DNA of 64,000 nucleotides from Ornithodoros turicata (lineage: Eukaryota; Arthropoda; Arachnida; Ixodida; Argasidae), in contig NW_026999318.1 in the NCBI RefSeq assembly GCF_037126465.1, forward strand, positions 2,886,447-2,950,446. The letters are read 5' to 3'. The position numbers and the translations under genes were made by a program. The notes under the pieces are model-generated. The model saw only the letters and a list, made by a program, of their open reading frames with translations, did not search any database and was not told the DNA's origin. Below are positions 21,958 to 30,586 of this stretch, piece after piece (position 1 is the stretch's first letter; every line of letters begins with the position of its first letter).

Positions 21958-22696
21958 GTTTGCGTTTGCGCTTAGTCGCTGCAACTCAGAGCTGGTGGAA
22001 CGCTGGCTTTCGCGGCCTGCGAAACGCTGCGACAGTTGGTGAGTATACTCTACAATAGCTTGGGGTTACTACTCAGTTTAATCTTGTGACATCAACGGAT
22101 ACAGGCGGACGACTTTGACAAACGCCGGCGTCCGTGGCGTCCCGCGAGGACGCTGCACTGACGGGGACTGCGACTTGACTATGAATTGATGAGTTCGTTA
22201 CTGACCACGACGATAATGGCTGTGCAACGAGGGTGCAGTGCTGCTACTGCGATCATTACCCGTCGAAGCACGCAGCGTTAAGCGAAATAGGTATGTCCCG
22301 TGTTTTGACTCGCTGCATGTGACTGTATGTTATATCGTAACCGCGGAAGCGTATGATGATGACGACGTTCACACGAACGTTCATCGAACATTCACGAACG
22401 CTCACTGCAGGGCCCGTTAGATCTAGATCTGCTGCAGTACGCTTTGTCGTGATGCGTGCAGTGGGTTACGCAGGTGTCTGCCAGCGTGTGACAGCAGCTG
22501 TTGTTCGTTTCTTCAGAAGGGTACCCGGAGAGGCAGGTATGCAAAGTCAGCAGTCTATGCGACACCATCACATCAGTTTGCCGGTGGACGCCTACAGATC
22601 GCGTAAAAAATTCACAATACCGTAAGGGCCGATCTGTTTTCGGCAAGTGAAGGCAGCTTCAGAGTTGCAGCGACTCGTCGGGAACAAACGCAAAGT
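21958..22696. mobile_element. Possible TIR element
   Basis: TTTGCGTTTGCGCTTAGTCG...CTGCAACTCAGAG at 21958-21991 pairs with CAGAGTTGCAGCGACTCG...CAAACGCAAA at 22664-22696. No transposase was found between them. Outer edges and TSD are unknown. Confidence 0.4.
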
Positions 22697-22854
22697 GGAA
22701 AGCCGCGGAGTATTCCAAGCGATATGTTTTCTATTAAAATTCGTTATGCAGCTTAGCACAATGTTTTTGTCCCTTTCTGGTGATTTATGAGTCCATAATC
22801 AGTCAACCATTCCTGGGATCTTTCTACTAGGGAACTCACATAAAGTGCAAGTGT

Positions 22855-23559
22855 GTGATCCACGTCAAGAGGAGACTCAATCGCCCGCCCCCTGTGTCGA
22901 TGAATATGGTAAGCTCTAACATGACACACTGTGATGAGAGAGTATTTCCACATCTGTGTTGCACATCACAGGGCAGCCCAGCTCTGATTATGTGCACACC
23001 TCACTTTTTAACGGGGAATTTTAAAGCGGCTAGCACAGGCAAGGCTCAGTTCCCAGGTGAACAGCGATGTGCCATCATCGTCGAGGTTGACCAGGGTGGA
23101 CGGCATCGAACCATCAGCATTGACACAGACCAGGGTGAAGAGGTAGCTGGTAAAGGAGGTGAGTTACATGTGAGCTCTAAAGTAAGCCGTATTTCATTGT
23201 GTACTTATTTTCATCCTCAGTCATTCAACCCGGATGGGCAATTGCCACCTAGACCTGCCGTTTTCTTTACGGAACCTGAGGAATGGCTTTATGGTGGCAC
23301 CCAAGGGAAACGCATACCACTTCACCATGCTTGTACTTTGGAAAAGGCCGTCGTCCTGTGCCTTCTTATGTACGACATTAAGGACTGGTCCTACCCACTT
23401 GCACACAGCAAGACGCTGCTGCTGATGCAACAAGTAGTCGTGAACGACGACGTTCAAAAGGCATGCATGAATGGAAAATTGAAGGGCCTTCTGAAGGCGG
23501 CTCTAGAAGAAGGACATAATTTTAGTGCAATATTTACACCAAAACCAAGGGTAAGATAA
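22855..23559 (+). CDS. Hypothetical protein, open 234-codon frame (exon 1 or several exons)
   Basis: An unrecognised ORF with a convincing protein-like middle: SFNPDGQLPPRPAVFF, TEPEEWLYGG, CTLEKAVVLCLLMYDI, YPLAHSKTLLLMQQVVV and GLLKAALEE. It may be an unspliced composite. GTAAGC at 22910 with CATCACAG at 22971, and GTGAGT at 23161 with CCTCAG at 23220, look like short introns, although splicing the second would break the frame. The downstream block 23623-23772 joins in frame through a GT..AG interval. I cannot name a family. It could be a host gene or the ORF of an unclassified TE. Confidence 0.4.
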   Translation: MIHVKRRLNRPPPVSMNMVSSNMTHCDERVFPHLCCTSQGSPALIMCTPHFLTGNFKAASTGKAQFPGEQRCAIIVEVDQGGRHRTISIDTDQGEEVAGKGGELHVSSKVSRISLCTYFHPQSFNPDGQLPPRPAVFFTEPEEWLYGGTQGKRIPLHHACTLEKAVVLCLLMYDIKDWSYPLAHSKTLLLMQQVVVNDDVQKACMNGKLKGLLKAALEEGHNFSAIFTPKPRVR

Positions 23560-23622
23560 GTGCCGTTTTGTTTTTCGTCCACATGTATTGTACTTGAAAG
23601 AATAAAAGCTTCTGTCGCACAG

Positions 23623-23772
23623 GTTGTGAAGAGAGGGAAGTCCAAGATCCAGTGGCGGCAGAGAGGGATACAAAACCTCAAGACTGGTGCCATCGATATT
23701 CCGAGCAGCGGCTGCTCCCTCAAAGTTCGCCGTCGTGATCATAGGTATAGTGCATTGAAAGGTTCGTGGTGA
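23623..23772 (+). CDS. Hypothetical protein, possible last exon
   Basis: Begins after GCTTCTGTCGCACAG and reads VVKRGKSKIQWRQRGIQNLK, a basic segment, ending at a stop at 23770-23772. It is in phase with a donor (AAGG|GTAAGA, near 23551) at the end of the preceding ORF, which implies an intron of about 72 bp. Product unknown. Confidence 0.35.
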   Translation, partial: VVKRGKSKIQWRQRGIQNLKTGAIDIPSSGCSLKVRRRDHRYSALKGSW

Positions 23773-24104
23773 CATGCTTAGAAGTTTACTTCATCATTTT
23801 GTTCATGAAAAAAAGCTGGGCGTGCTAACATTTGGGAAACTTATTAACACGTCACTACAAACACTGAAGTGCATTGCCTATGATCGAGAAGGTGAACAGT
23901 TCGGAAGCAGCCCCTGCTTGAATATCGGCGGCGCCATCCCTGGGTTTTGTAACCTTCACGGCCTATATAGCATCGCGAGTAACCTGTATTTAAGGGTTAC
24001 CAGTCAACCACGGCTCGGATGAAGTATGGGTTACACTGTAACCCACCCCCATGGGTTACACGGTAACTACTAAAATAAAGGTAAAAAACCAGCACACTTT
24101 TTAC
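23773..24104. mobile_element. GTTAC-rich MITE body (left part of split element)
   Basis: Contains AGTAACCTGTATTTAAGGG, GGGTTACACTGTAACCC and GGGTTACACGGTAACTAC. It is interrupted at 24104 by the fold-back SINE and resumes at 29970. The left terminus was not located with certainty. Confidence 0.45.
24092..24104. repeat. TSD (left) of the fold-back SINE
   Basis: GCACACTTTTTAC here and again at 29970-29982, exactly flanking the 24105-29969 insertion. Confidence 0.9.
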
Positions 24105-24482
24105 GATGAAAGATGAAAGTCACTGAAAAGGTTAGCCAGCTGTAGGGATCGAACCCACATCTTCTGGATTACCGGTCCAGGGCTCTACCAATTGAGCTAA
24201 GCTAACACGCCTCTCCAGCGACTTTCGGGGTGCGTCATCTGAAGGGATGACAAACCAGCCACTCACTCTCACTCACCCTCCTTTCACTCTTACATTTTTG
24301 CTCACTCATACACACATTCATACGATGGAAATCGACGCAAGCGGCACCTGTTGAACAAGAGAGAAACTATGTTGTTCCAGCCTCAGAACATCAGTTTCTC
24401 TCTTGTTCAACAGGTGCCGCTTGCGTCGATTTCCGTCGTATGAATGTGTCACTTTTTGCTCACTCATACACACATTCATACG
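24105..24482 (-). repeat. Fold-back SINE, left half
   Basis: Reads (minus sense) toward a 3' end ...GACTTTCATCTTTCATC at 24105. It carries a tRNA-like head (24134-24206) and a palindrome (about 24317-24457) built on CGACGCAAGCGGCACCTGTT and its inverse. The second half is at 29603-29969, separated by a PLE. Confidence 0.85.
24134..24206 (-). tRNA. tRNA-like sequence in a SINE (anticodon loop CCGGTAA)
   Basis: 73-nt cloverleaf: acceptor GTTAGCT/AGCTGGC, D arm GCTC/GAGC, anticodon stem CTGGA/TCCAG, loop CCGGTAA (anticodon GGT, Thr, but C instead of U at position 33), T arm GTGGG/CCTAC with TTCGATC. The SINE context argues against a functional tRNA gene. Confidence 0.65.
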
Positions 24483-24590
24483 TCGAAAAGGGGAAAAAAA
24501 TAAAACACTGTCAAGGAGCCCGCGAAGAGGGAATCACACACGTAACATGAAAAACGGTTAGGAGCAACTAATATTTATTCGAACAAGAAA

Positions 24591-24618
24591 TTTCGTGCAA
24601 GAGACTGCACTTCTTCAG
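24591..24618 (-). other. Hammerhead-like core in PLE end (3' copy)
   Basis: The minus strand carries CTGAAGA, a stem GTGCAG/TTGCAC with loop TCTC, then GAAA: the CUGANGA/stem II/GAAA layout of hammerhead ribozymes. Stem III and the cleavage triplet were not identified convincingly. Confidence 0.4.
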
Positions 24619-24966
24619 GTTACACAACTAAGTGCGACACGAGTATATATACCAAGTGAACAGATACAATAAAACAGGTTTCCAGAACTAAGTAAACACA
24701 AAATAACCAGACAGTAATACAATGCATCACGTGAGCAACCGTCACATAATAATCAGGAAAGAGAAGGTGTACGGGTAAATGAGACATTCGGAGAATTGGG
24801 GTTCAAAAGATTTGGTGGTGAAAAAAACGGGGGCACAGGTGGATGTCTAGCCGTGTACGAGGGGAACACAGCTTTTGTTGAACTGCGTGGGAAGGTACGG
24901 GTGACCTTATGGGCTGAAGGGAAAATGGAGCTAAGAATGCTAAGAACAGAAGGTAAATGGAGTAGC

Positions 24967-26092
24967 TTAGCTGGATGATGGGTTGAACAACTGCAGAGGA
25001 CCGCCATGAACGTTTAGTCCCCGTGGTTTTAAAGGAGAAAATTTAGAAATGAAGAAGGACTCGCGATTTTTGCGTTTGCAATCGGTGGTGTAGCCAGATT
25101 CGAGAATTGCAATGGACAGGTGTGTATCCATGTCGTGCCCGGGAAGATTAAAATGTATAGCAACGGGAGTGGGGCGATTATTGACAATGTCAGATTTATG
25201 ACCGTAAAACCTCTGACGCATGGTGTTGGAGGTTTCACCAATGTACTGAACATTGCATTTCATACATGTTATTAGATAACAAATGTTAAAGGAGTTACAG
25301 TGCAAAGATTGTTTAATTTGAAAGGTGTAATTGTTTATGGTACTGGAGACCGAGGTGCAGGTAGAAATAAGATTACAAATTTGGCACCGTGTGCCGTTGC
25401 AGGGACCTGAACCAGGTGTTGTAGTACGGCGCAAACGCGAAGAAGTAAGGATATTCCGGATATTCCTTGACCTGCGGAATGTAACAATGGGGGCAGAAGG
25501 AAATAGTTCTTTCAGTTTTTCGTCACTGTGTAGAATGTTAAGATGGCGGTGGAAAATAGTTTTCGTGTTACGAAGGGCTTTGTTGTAGGTGGTTACGAAA
25601 GTAATATTTCTGTGTCCCTCGTTAGGTTGGCTGGAAAGAAGTAACTCTCTGTAAAGCGAGCATAATTTGGTGAAAGCATTTTCAATTAGATTGCTGGGAT
25701 AGTTACGCTTCCTGAAATCAGCAGACATTTCGTGAGCGCGTCTGTGGAAATCGTCGGTATTGGAACATATGCGCTTGAGTCGTGTGAACTGCCCAAAAGG
25801 AATATTTCTTTTCTGGACATTGGGGCGATAACTACTAAAATGAAGATACTGACGTCTATCGGTTGGTTTCTTATAAAGGTCGGTGACTAGTTTTCCAGAC
25901 CGAATGGAGACAGTGACATCAAGAAAATTGATTGAAACATTGGAATAGTTGCAGGTGAATTGGATAGTGCTATGCAAGGAGTTGAAGTGTTCAAAGAAAG
26001 ACAATAAGGAAGAGTTGTCACCTGGCCACACAACAAAAATGTCGTCTATGTATCTCAGGAAAATGAGCGGCTGTACGGGGAAGGATTCAGGG
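24967..26092 (-). pseudogene. PLE ORF, C-terminal part: RT palm and GIY-YIG endonuclease
   Basis: Starts at the insertion point with SFPVQPLIFLRYIDDIFVVW (catalytic YIDD) and continues through RT thumb-like sequence (INFLDVTVS, YKKPTDRRQYLHFSSYRP). It ends with a GIY-YIG-type nuclease: NICYLITCMKCNVQYIGETS and RQRFYGHKSDI, preceded by a Cys pair (CNGTRCQIC). The stop is at 24967. This is the hallmark RT + GIY-YIG arrangement of canonical Penelope elements. The segment itself is open. It is separated from its N-terminal half by the TIR element at 26093-27427, and after clean excision the two frames would be one base out of register. Confidence 0.9.
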
Positions 26093-27427
26093 GGGGTGTA
26101 GGACAAAATGTCCCCGGACGAAATGTCCCCGGACGAAACGTCCCCGGACAAAATGTCCCCCGAAAAGGCCCCGGACAAAATGTCCCCAGCTGCCGTCACT
26201 GAAACCAGCAACCGTAGAGCTGCAAGCACGGCTGCGGAACCTTTGCAGCCGTCAACAATGAAAAAACCATTGAATTTCTACGAGGTGTTGCCCGGACGAT
26301 CCCTCTTCTAGATCGCAAGCTGAGTAATCCGAGACGTTCGGTATTGTAAATAACTAAATAATTGCTAAGGTCCTACTTTTGAGAGATGCTCCATTGTATG
26401 GGTCCCTAGACCAGCATCCCCACTTTGGAGAGATTCGTTTAGCGATGTAAATACTTGTAAATAAATGCTTTGGTTAGTTCAGTTCCAAACTCATTGTCGC
26501 AATAACTGGTAAGCTCCTACTTTTGACATATGCTTCATTGCTTGAGTCCCCAGACTGGCTTTAGAGGGAGCTTTAACTACATGGGCCCAACCGCACGTAG
26601 AGCAGTACGTCGTAAATAAGAAGTCAAATTGCCCTGACGGCCGATGGGATGCGCAACCTCCACACGATCAGGGTTGTAAAAAATCGTGATTAAAAAGTCA
26701 AATTATTCAGGTTTTTTTCATTTAAATATGATGAATATTTATTAAATCACTGAGTTGATTTTTGTCTTCTAAGACAGATCTTCACCTCATGGCTTCCGTG
26801 TGCCACCTCGTAGTAGCGAAATCACTTTTTGAGCACATACAAAGAAGGGTGTCTAGACTTCTAACAGTGCGGCTAACAGTTACTAGCTAATGCAAATGGA
26901 GATCTATTTGAAAACTATATATTATGAATTACACCGAATAGTAATAGGAAAAAGAAATAACTGGAAAAGTTCTACGCTCGTGGAATGACCACCCGCCATG
27001 TGTAACCAAATTGTTTACCAGTGTGCCGGAGAGCAACTGAAGGGGTCACGTGACGGTGTTTGCGCTAAAAGTCACTGAAGTATAATATATTTCAGGCTGT
27101 GGTTCATTTCCAGGCTCAGTCTCATCTTCCCCAGCGTCTCCAGTTTTATGTTACTATTCGAATTCAAGCATAAAAGAGGTGATTTAAATCTTGATTAATA
27201 TTCATGACTTAAATCGCGATTAAAATCGCTGATTGAAATCTGGCTGATTTAAATCAATCAACCCTGCACATAATAGCATGAAAAACATTTGTCACATTTG
27301 AGGTACCAACGGCTGTGCAACCGGACGGCATCTGGGGACATTTTCGGGGACGTTTTGTCCGGGGACCATTTGTCCGGGGACATTTCGTCCGGGGACGTTT
27401 TGTCCGGGGACATTTTGTCCGGATCCC
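26093..27427. mobile_element. TIR element with arrays of GGACAAAATGTCCCC
   Basis: Flanked by ATTCAGGG at 26085-26092 and 27428-27435 (8-bp TSD). The left end carries six tandem 15-bp-like units (GGACAAAATGTCCCC, GGACGAAATGTCCCC and variants; 26101-26188) and the right end carries the inverse array (27336-27422). Units differ mainly at A/G within CG/CA, as expected from CpG decay. No transposase is visible, so the copy is nonautonomous. An 8-bp TSD is typical of hAT and P-type transposons, but the superfamily is not established. A hAT-like MITE lies inside it. Confidence 0.8.
26669..27266. mobile_element. hAT-like MITE nested in the TIR element
   Basis: Termini CAGGGTTGTAAAAAATCGTG (left) and, inverted, CAGGGTTGATTGATTTAAAT (right). 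Flanks CACACGAT and CACATAAT match at 6 of 8 positions; the two differences are CG versus TA, consistent with CpG decay of an 8-bp TSD. The interior is AT-rich with repeated ATTTAAATC motifs and has no transposase. Confidence 0.7.
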
Positions 27428-27435
27428 ATTCAGGG

Positions 27436-27511
27436 CCCTCTTTTCAAATTGACCCATGAAGAGGTTTGCATAGTTAGGTGACACGTGGGATCCCATCACT
27501 GCGCCATGTAC
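27436..27511 (-). pseudogene. PLE ORF, middle fragment
   Basis: Minus strand reads HGAVMGSHVSPNYANLFMG then QFEKRALN, the RT segment between the N-terminal part and the YIDD-bearing part. It is trapped between the two insertions. Confidence 0.85.
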
Positions 27512-27522
27512 TTGGACAAAAT

Positions 27523-27792
27523 ATGAGATAAACTGATGTTCTGAGGCTGGAACGACATAGAAGGGACAGATACAAACAAAGCCTCAAATTGCCTAAGAAA
27601 TCAACGATGAAAGATGAAAGTCACTGAAAAGGTTAGCCAGCTGTAGGGATCGAACCCACATCTTCTGGATTGCCGGTCCAGGGCTCTACCAATTGAGCTA
27701 AGCTAACACCGACCTAAGGACCGGCAATCCAGAAGATGTGGGTTCGATCCCTACAGCTGGCTAACCTTTTCAGTGACTTTCATCTTTCATCG
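27523..27792 (+). repeat. Fold-back SINE inserted in the PLE
   Basis: Exactly bounded by the 11-bp TSD TTGGACAAAAT (27512-27522 and 27793-27803). The 5' module is CTGATGTTCTGAGGCTGG...GCCTCAAATTGCCTAAG and the 3' end is CTTTCATCTTTCATCG. The rest (27604-27792) is a palindrome made of a complete minus-sense tRNA-like unit (27635-27707) and a plus-sense 3' half (27719-27764). Confidence 0.9.
27635..27707 (-). tRNA. tRNA-like sequence in a SINE (anticodon loop CCGGCAA)
   Basis: Same 73-nt fold as 24134-24206 with one change in the anticodon loop. Part of a palindrome, so not expected to be a normal tRNA gene. Confidence 0.55.
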
Positions 27793-29262
27793 TTGGACAA
27801 AATGCCTGCCATTAAACTCAAAGTTATTATACTTTAGGACCAATTCAAGTAGTGGGATGACCGCAGAAGTGTGGAGGATGTCGGAGGGAAAAGAAAGGAG
27901 AAAGGATTCCACTGCATTCAGGCCCTCATCGTGGGGGATGTTAGTATACAGTGATTTTACGTCCATGGTTACCAGTGTCATATTGGTCAGATCTGAGAAC
28001 TGGTTGTTGATAGAATTAATTTTCAGGAGAAAATCATTTGTGTCTTTGACGTATGAAGGAAGTAGCGGAGGTACATGTTTTATACAATGGTCTATCAGAA
28101 GGGAAATCTTTTCTGTTGGTGTGTGAATGCCTGATATTATAGGTCTGCCAGGGTTATTTTCCTTGTGGACTTTTACAAGGAGATAAAATGAACCTGGATT
28201 AACGTTTTTATGCTTGATGAATTCTGCTATGTGGCGTGGAATTAAATTGTCATTAGCGAGTGCAGAAATCTTTTTGTTGATTATCTGACAAAACAAGGGT
28301 GTAGGATCATTATCAAGAACCCTGTAGAAAGTAGTGTCGTTGAGATGTTTATTGGCCTCATTAATATAGTCGGAAGTGTCCATGGCCACAATTCCCCCTC
28401 CTTTATCCGCAGGCCTGATCACTATGTCATCCCGTGTTTTAAGATTACGTAAATCAATCCTCTCAACTTTGGATAAGTTCGGATTTTTAACGTTAATTGA
28501 CTCGCCGACTAGCTTATTGATATCGTTATAGACCGCCTTGATGTAGTTGTCGATCATGGGACTAGTTTGTGATGCGTCAGGGGTCCAAATGGAGGGCTTC
28601 TTAAAAGGGTTCGTGTTGGTAATTGCACTGCCATGAAAAAATGTCTGCAAATGCATCCTCCTACCTAAGCTTTGTAAATCATTCAGTATGTCGAACTCAT
28701 CAACAGAAGGTGGGGTGGGAACAAAGCTAAGACCCTTAGACAAAACACTAATATCAGCTTGATTTAGCGTGGCACTGGACAAATTAAAAAGTATGTCATT
28801 TGAGCATGCCGTGGGATATGTAATATCAACTAGAATATTGTAGATATTGAGATCATTAACGGGTGTGAGGTCTAGCTTGTCACGTTTAGCTTTCTTGGAT
28901 TTTACAGATTGTAGTTTTGAGAGCTTATCAGACGCAAAGATTCTTAGTTCCGTCACTTCGTTGGACCGTAGTGTTAGTGCTAGTTGCCGTAGTTGGTTGT
29001 CAATGTCCTTAATTCGGTACGAACTCTCAGTACGCAAAATTTTTAACAATTCTATGGATGCATGCTTTAATGAGCTAGACCATCTTCTAGAGCTTCGAGG
29101 AGAGTAGAATGTAAATGCTGGGGACGCATGAACAAGCAAACCTTTGGGAACAATATTCTGTGCTATGCAGTCGGAATAGTAATGAAGATGAGACACAAAT
29201 CTAGCTTTCTTATCGTTTAATTTACGTGCTTTGAGGAAGGAAACAGACCTGTTATTGTCCAT
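27787..29262 (-). pseudogene. PLE ORF, N-terminal part (491 codons)
   Basis: Opens at an ATG at 29262 (MDNNRSVSFLKARKLNDKKA). It holds the PLE N-terminal domain, then RT motifs DIVIRPADKGGGIVAMD, GSFYLLVKVHKENNPGRPII and the motif-A block LVTMDVKSLYTNIPHDEG with its catalytic Asp. No stop or frameshift occurs before the SINE insertion at 27792, where the frame terminates artificially. Precise removal of the SINE and one TSD copy would rejoin it in frame with 27436-27511, so the ORF was intact when the SINE landed. Confidence 0.92.
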
Positions 29263-29518
29263 GTCCAGTCACCGAGAGCTCCTGGTGTTATACCTCCTAG
29301 TGACGTTCCGAAGTTTCTTGGTGGGTTGTCTACGCGCACTTAGAGCAGATGTGGTTCAGGAGGGGATGGTGGACTCAACTGAGTTCACTGGAGCGTTCAC
29401 ACTGTTTTGCGGCACTGTAGCACTGTCGTCCACGGATTGGTGTCTGTGATCATGTTGATGTTCTTCGGGGGAACTGGGAACTGGGCTGGGATACTCGTGT
29501 CGCACTTAGTTGTGTAAC

Positions 29519-29546
29519 CTGAAGAAGTGCAGTCTCTTGCACGAAA
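29519..29546 (+). other. Hammerhead-like core in PLE end (5' copy)
   Basis: CTGAAGA (29519-29525), stem GTGCAG/TTGCAC, then GAAA (29543-29546). It is preceded by GTAAC and followed at 29590 by GTTAC, a candidate stem I. The bases before that GTTAC are CAT, not a clean NUH site, so activity is uncertain. This strand is antisense to the PLE ORF. Confidence 0.4.
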
Positions 29547-29602
29547 GTTCTTGTTCGAATAAATATTAGTAGCTCCTAACCGTTTTTCATGTTACGTGTG
29601 TG

Positions 29603-29969
29603 ACACATTCATACGACGGAAATCGACGCAAGCGGCACCTGTTGAACAAGAGAGAAACTGATGTTCTGAGGCTGGAACAACATAGTTTCTCTCTTGTTCA
29701 ACAGGTGCCGCTTGCGTCGATTTCCATCGTATGAATGTGTGTATGAGTGAGCAAAAATGTAAGAGTGAAAGGAGGGTGGGTGAGAGTGAGTGGCTGGTTT
29801 GTCGTCCCTTCAGATGACGCACCCCGAAAGTCGCTGGAGAGGCGTGTTAGCTTAGCTCAATTGGTAGAGCCCTGGACCGGTAATCCAGAAGATGTGGGTT
29901 CGATTTGAGGCTTTGTTTGTATCTGTCCCTTCTATGTTGTTCCAGCCTCAGAACATCAGTTTCTCTCTT
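29603..29969 (+). repeat. Fold-back SINE, right half
   Basis: Mirror of 24105-24482: palindrome 29616-29735, CT/AG-rich linker, tRNA-like head 29846-29904 (cut after TTCGAT), then the inverted 5' module GAGGCTTTGTTTGTATCTGT...CAGTTTCTCTCTT. It ends at the TSD 29970-29982. Confidence 0.85.
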
Positions 29970-29982
29970 GCACACTTTTTAC

Positions 29983-30012
29983 TCTTATTTAGGGGTTACT
30001 AGATTTAGAGTG
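29983..30012 (+). mobile_element. GTTAC-rich MITE, right end
   Basis: GGGGTTACTAGATTTAGAGTG followed by TA at 30013-30014; inverse of the terminus at 13300. It resumes the element interrupted at 24104. Confidence 0.6.
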
Positions 30013-30059
30013 TACGGCTAAGTGAGCACACACTAACCCGACGGTCCTGTAAAATTTGA

Positions 30060-30533
30060 ATGAAGAATGGATTTCTTCGTGATCGGTCACGTAATGTGAC
30101 GGGTGCATGTTATGCCATATTTCGGAATCATTTGAATATTTTTTATCGTTTCCCGTTCCCTTTTTTACGACTGCTTGTGTTATATCAAAAGGGGGTCATG
30201 GGCACAAAACCCGTGTTCCAGTGTCACATCGCTGCTTCGGGGCTACTTCATGTTGAGTCAGTGGATTCGACTAGCGTCCTTATAGCGCCTATAATGAAGT
30301 TCTCAAAACAGAATGCGCCACTAGTAATCAGGGAGTTGAGAGAGGGAGAAAAAGGAAGAAAATGCTCGCAATCAGCTGCGTGTTCCGACACCTTTTTGAG
30401 GATGTTGGCGCGAACAATTACTCAGGAGCCAGTCGTGCTATTTTCTAATGTTTTCTATCGATACTTACATAAAGAGCTGAGCATAGGAACTTGTCTTTTG
30501 AAGATGCTAGAAGTTGTGCTTTATAAAAAATAA
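30060..30533 (+). CDS. Unrecognised 157-codon ORF
   Basis: Open frame starting MKNGFLRDRSRNVTGACY. No domain or family recognised, with only a short hydrophobic stretch (FYRFPFPFLRLLVLY). Likely chance or an unclassified TE remnant. Confidence 0.15.
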   Translation: MKNGFLRDRSRNVTGACYAIFRNHLNIFYRFPFPFLRLLVLYQKGVMGTKPVFQCHIAASGLLHVESVDSTSVLIAPIMKFSKQNAPLVIRELREGEKGRKCSQSAACSDTFLRMLARTITQEPVVLFSNVFYRYLHKELSIGTCLLKMLEVVLYKK

Positions 30534-30586
30534 GAGATTCAAAGTATTGCAGTGTGTGAGCCACGCGTGTGAGCCACCGTCCAATA

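Larger units (their letters stand above)
24483..29602 (-). mobile_element. Penelope-like element (PLE), split by later insertions
   Basis: Minus-strand retroelement bounded by ACACATTCATACG (24470-24482 and 29603-29615), read as its 13-bp TSD. Inverted terminal segments of about 110 bp (24530-24643 against 29492-29607) share CGTAACATGAAAAACGG and CACTTAGTTGTGTAACCTGA. ORF parts: 29262-27787, 27511-27436 and 26092-24967. Two elements (27523-27792 and 26093-27427) interrupt the ORF. Inverted end repeats and a GIY-YIG C-terminus fit the PLE family. Confidence 0.9.

Noticed and set aside
23161..23220. Intron in the hypothetical gene (GTGAGT...CCTCAG)
   Set aside because: Good splice signals, but removing it shifts the frame into an early stop; the unspliced frame is the long one.
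26108..26311. Repetitive MSPDEMSPDE protein
   Set aside because: It is a conceptual translation of the GGACAAAATGTCCCC terminal array of a transposon.
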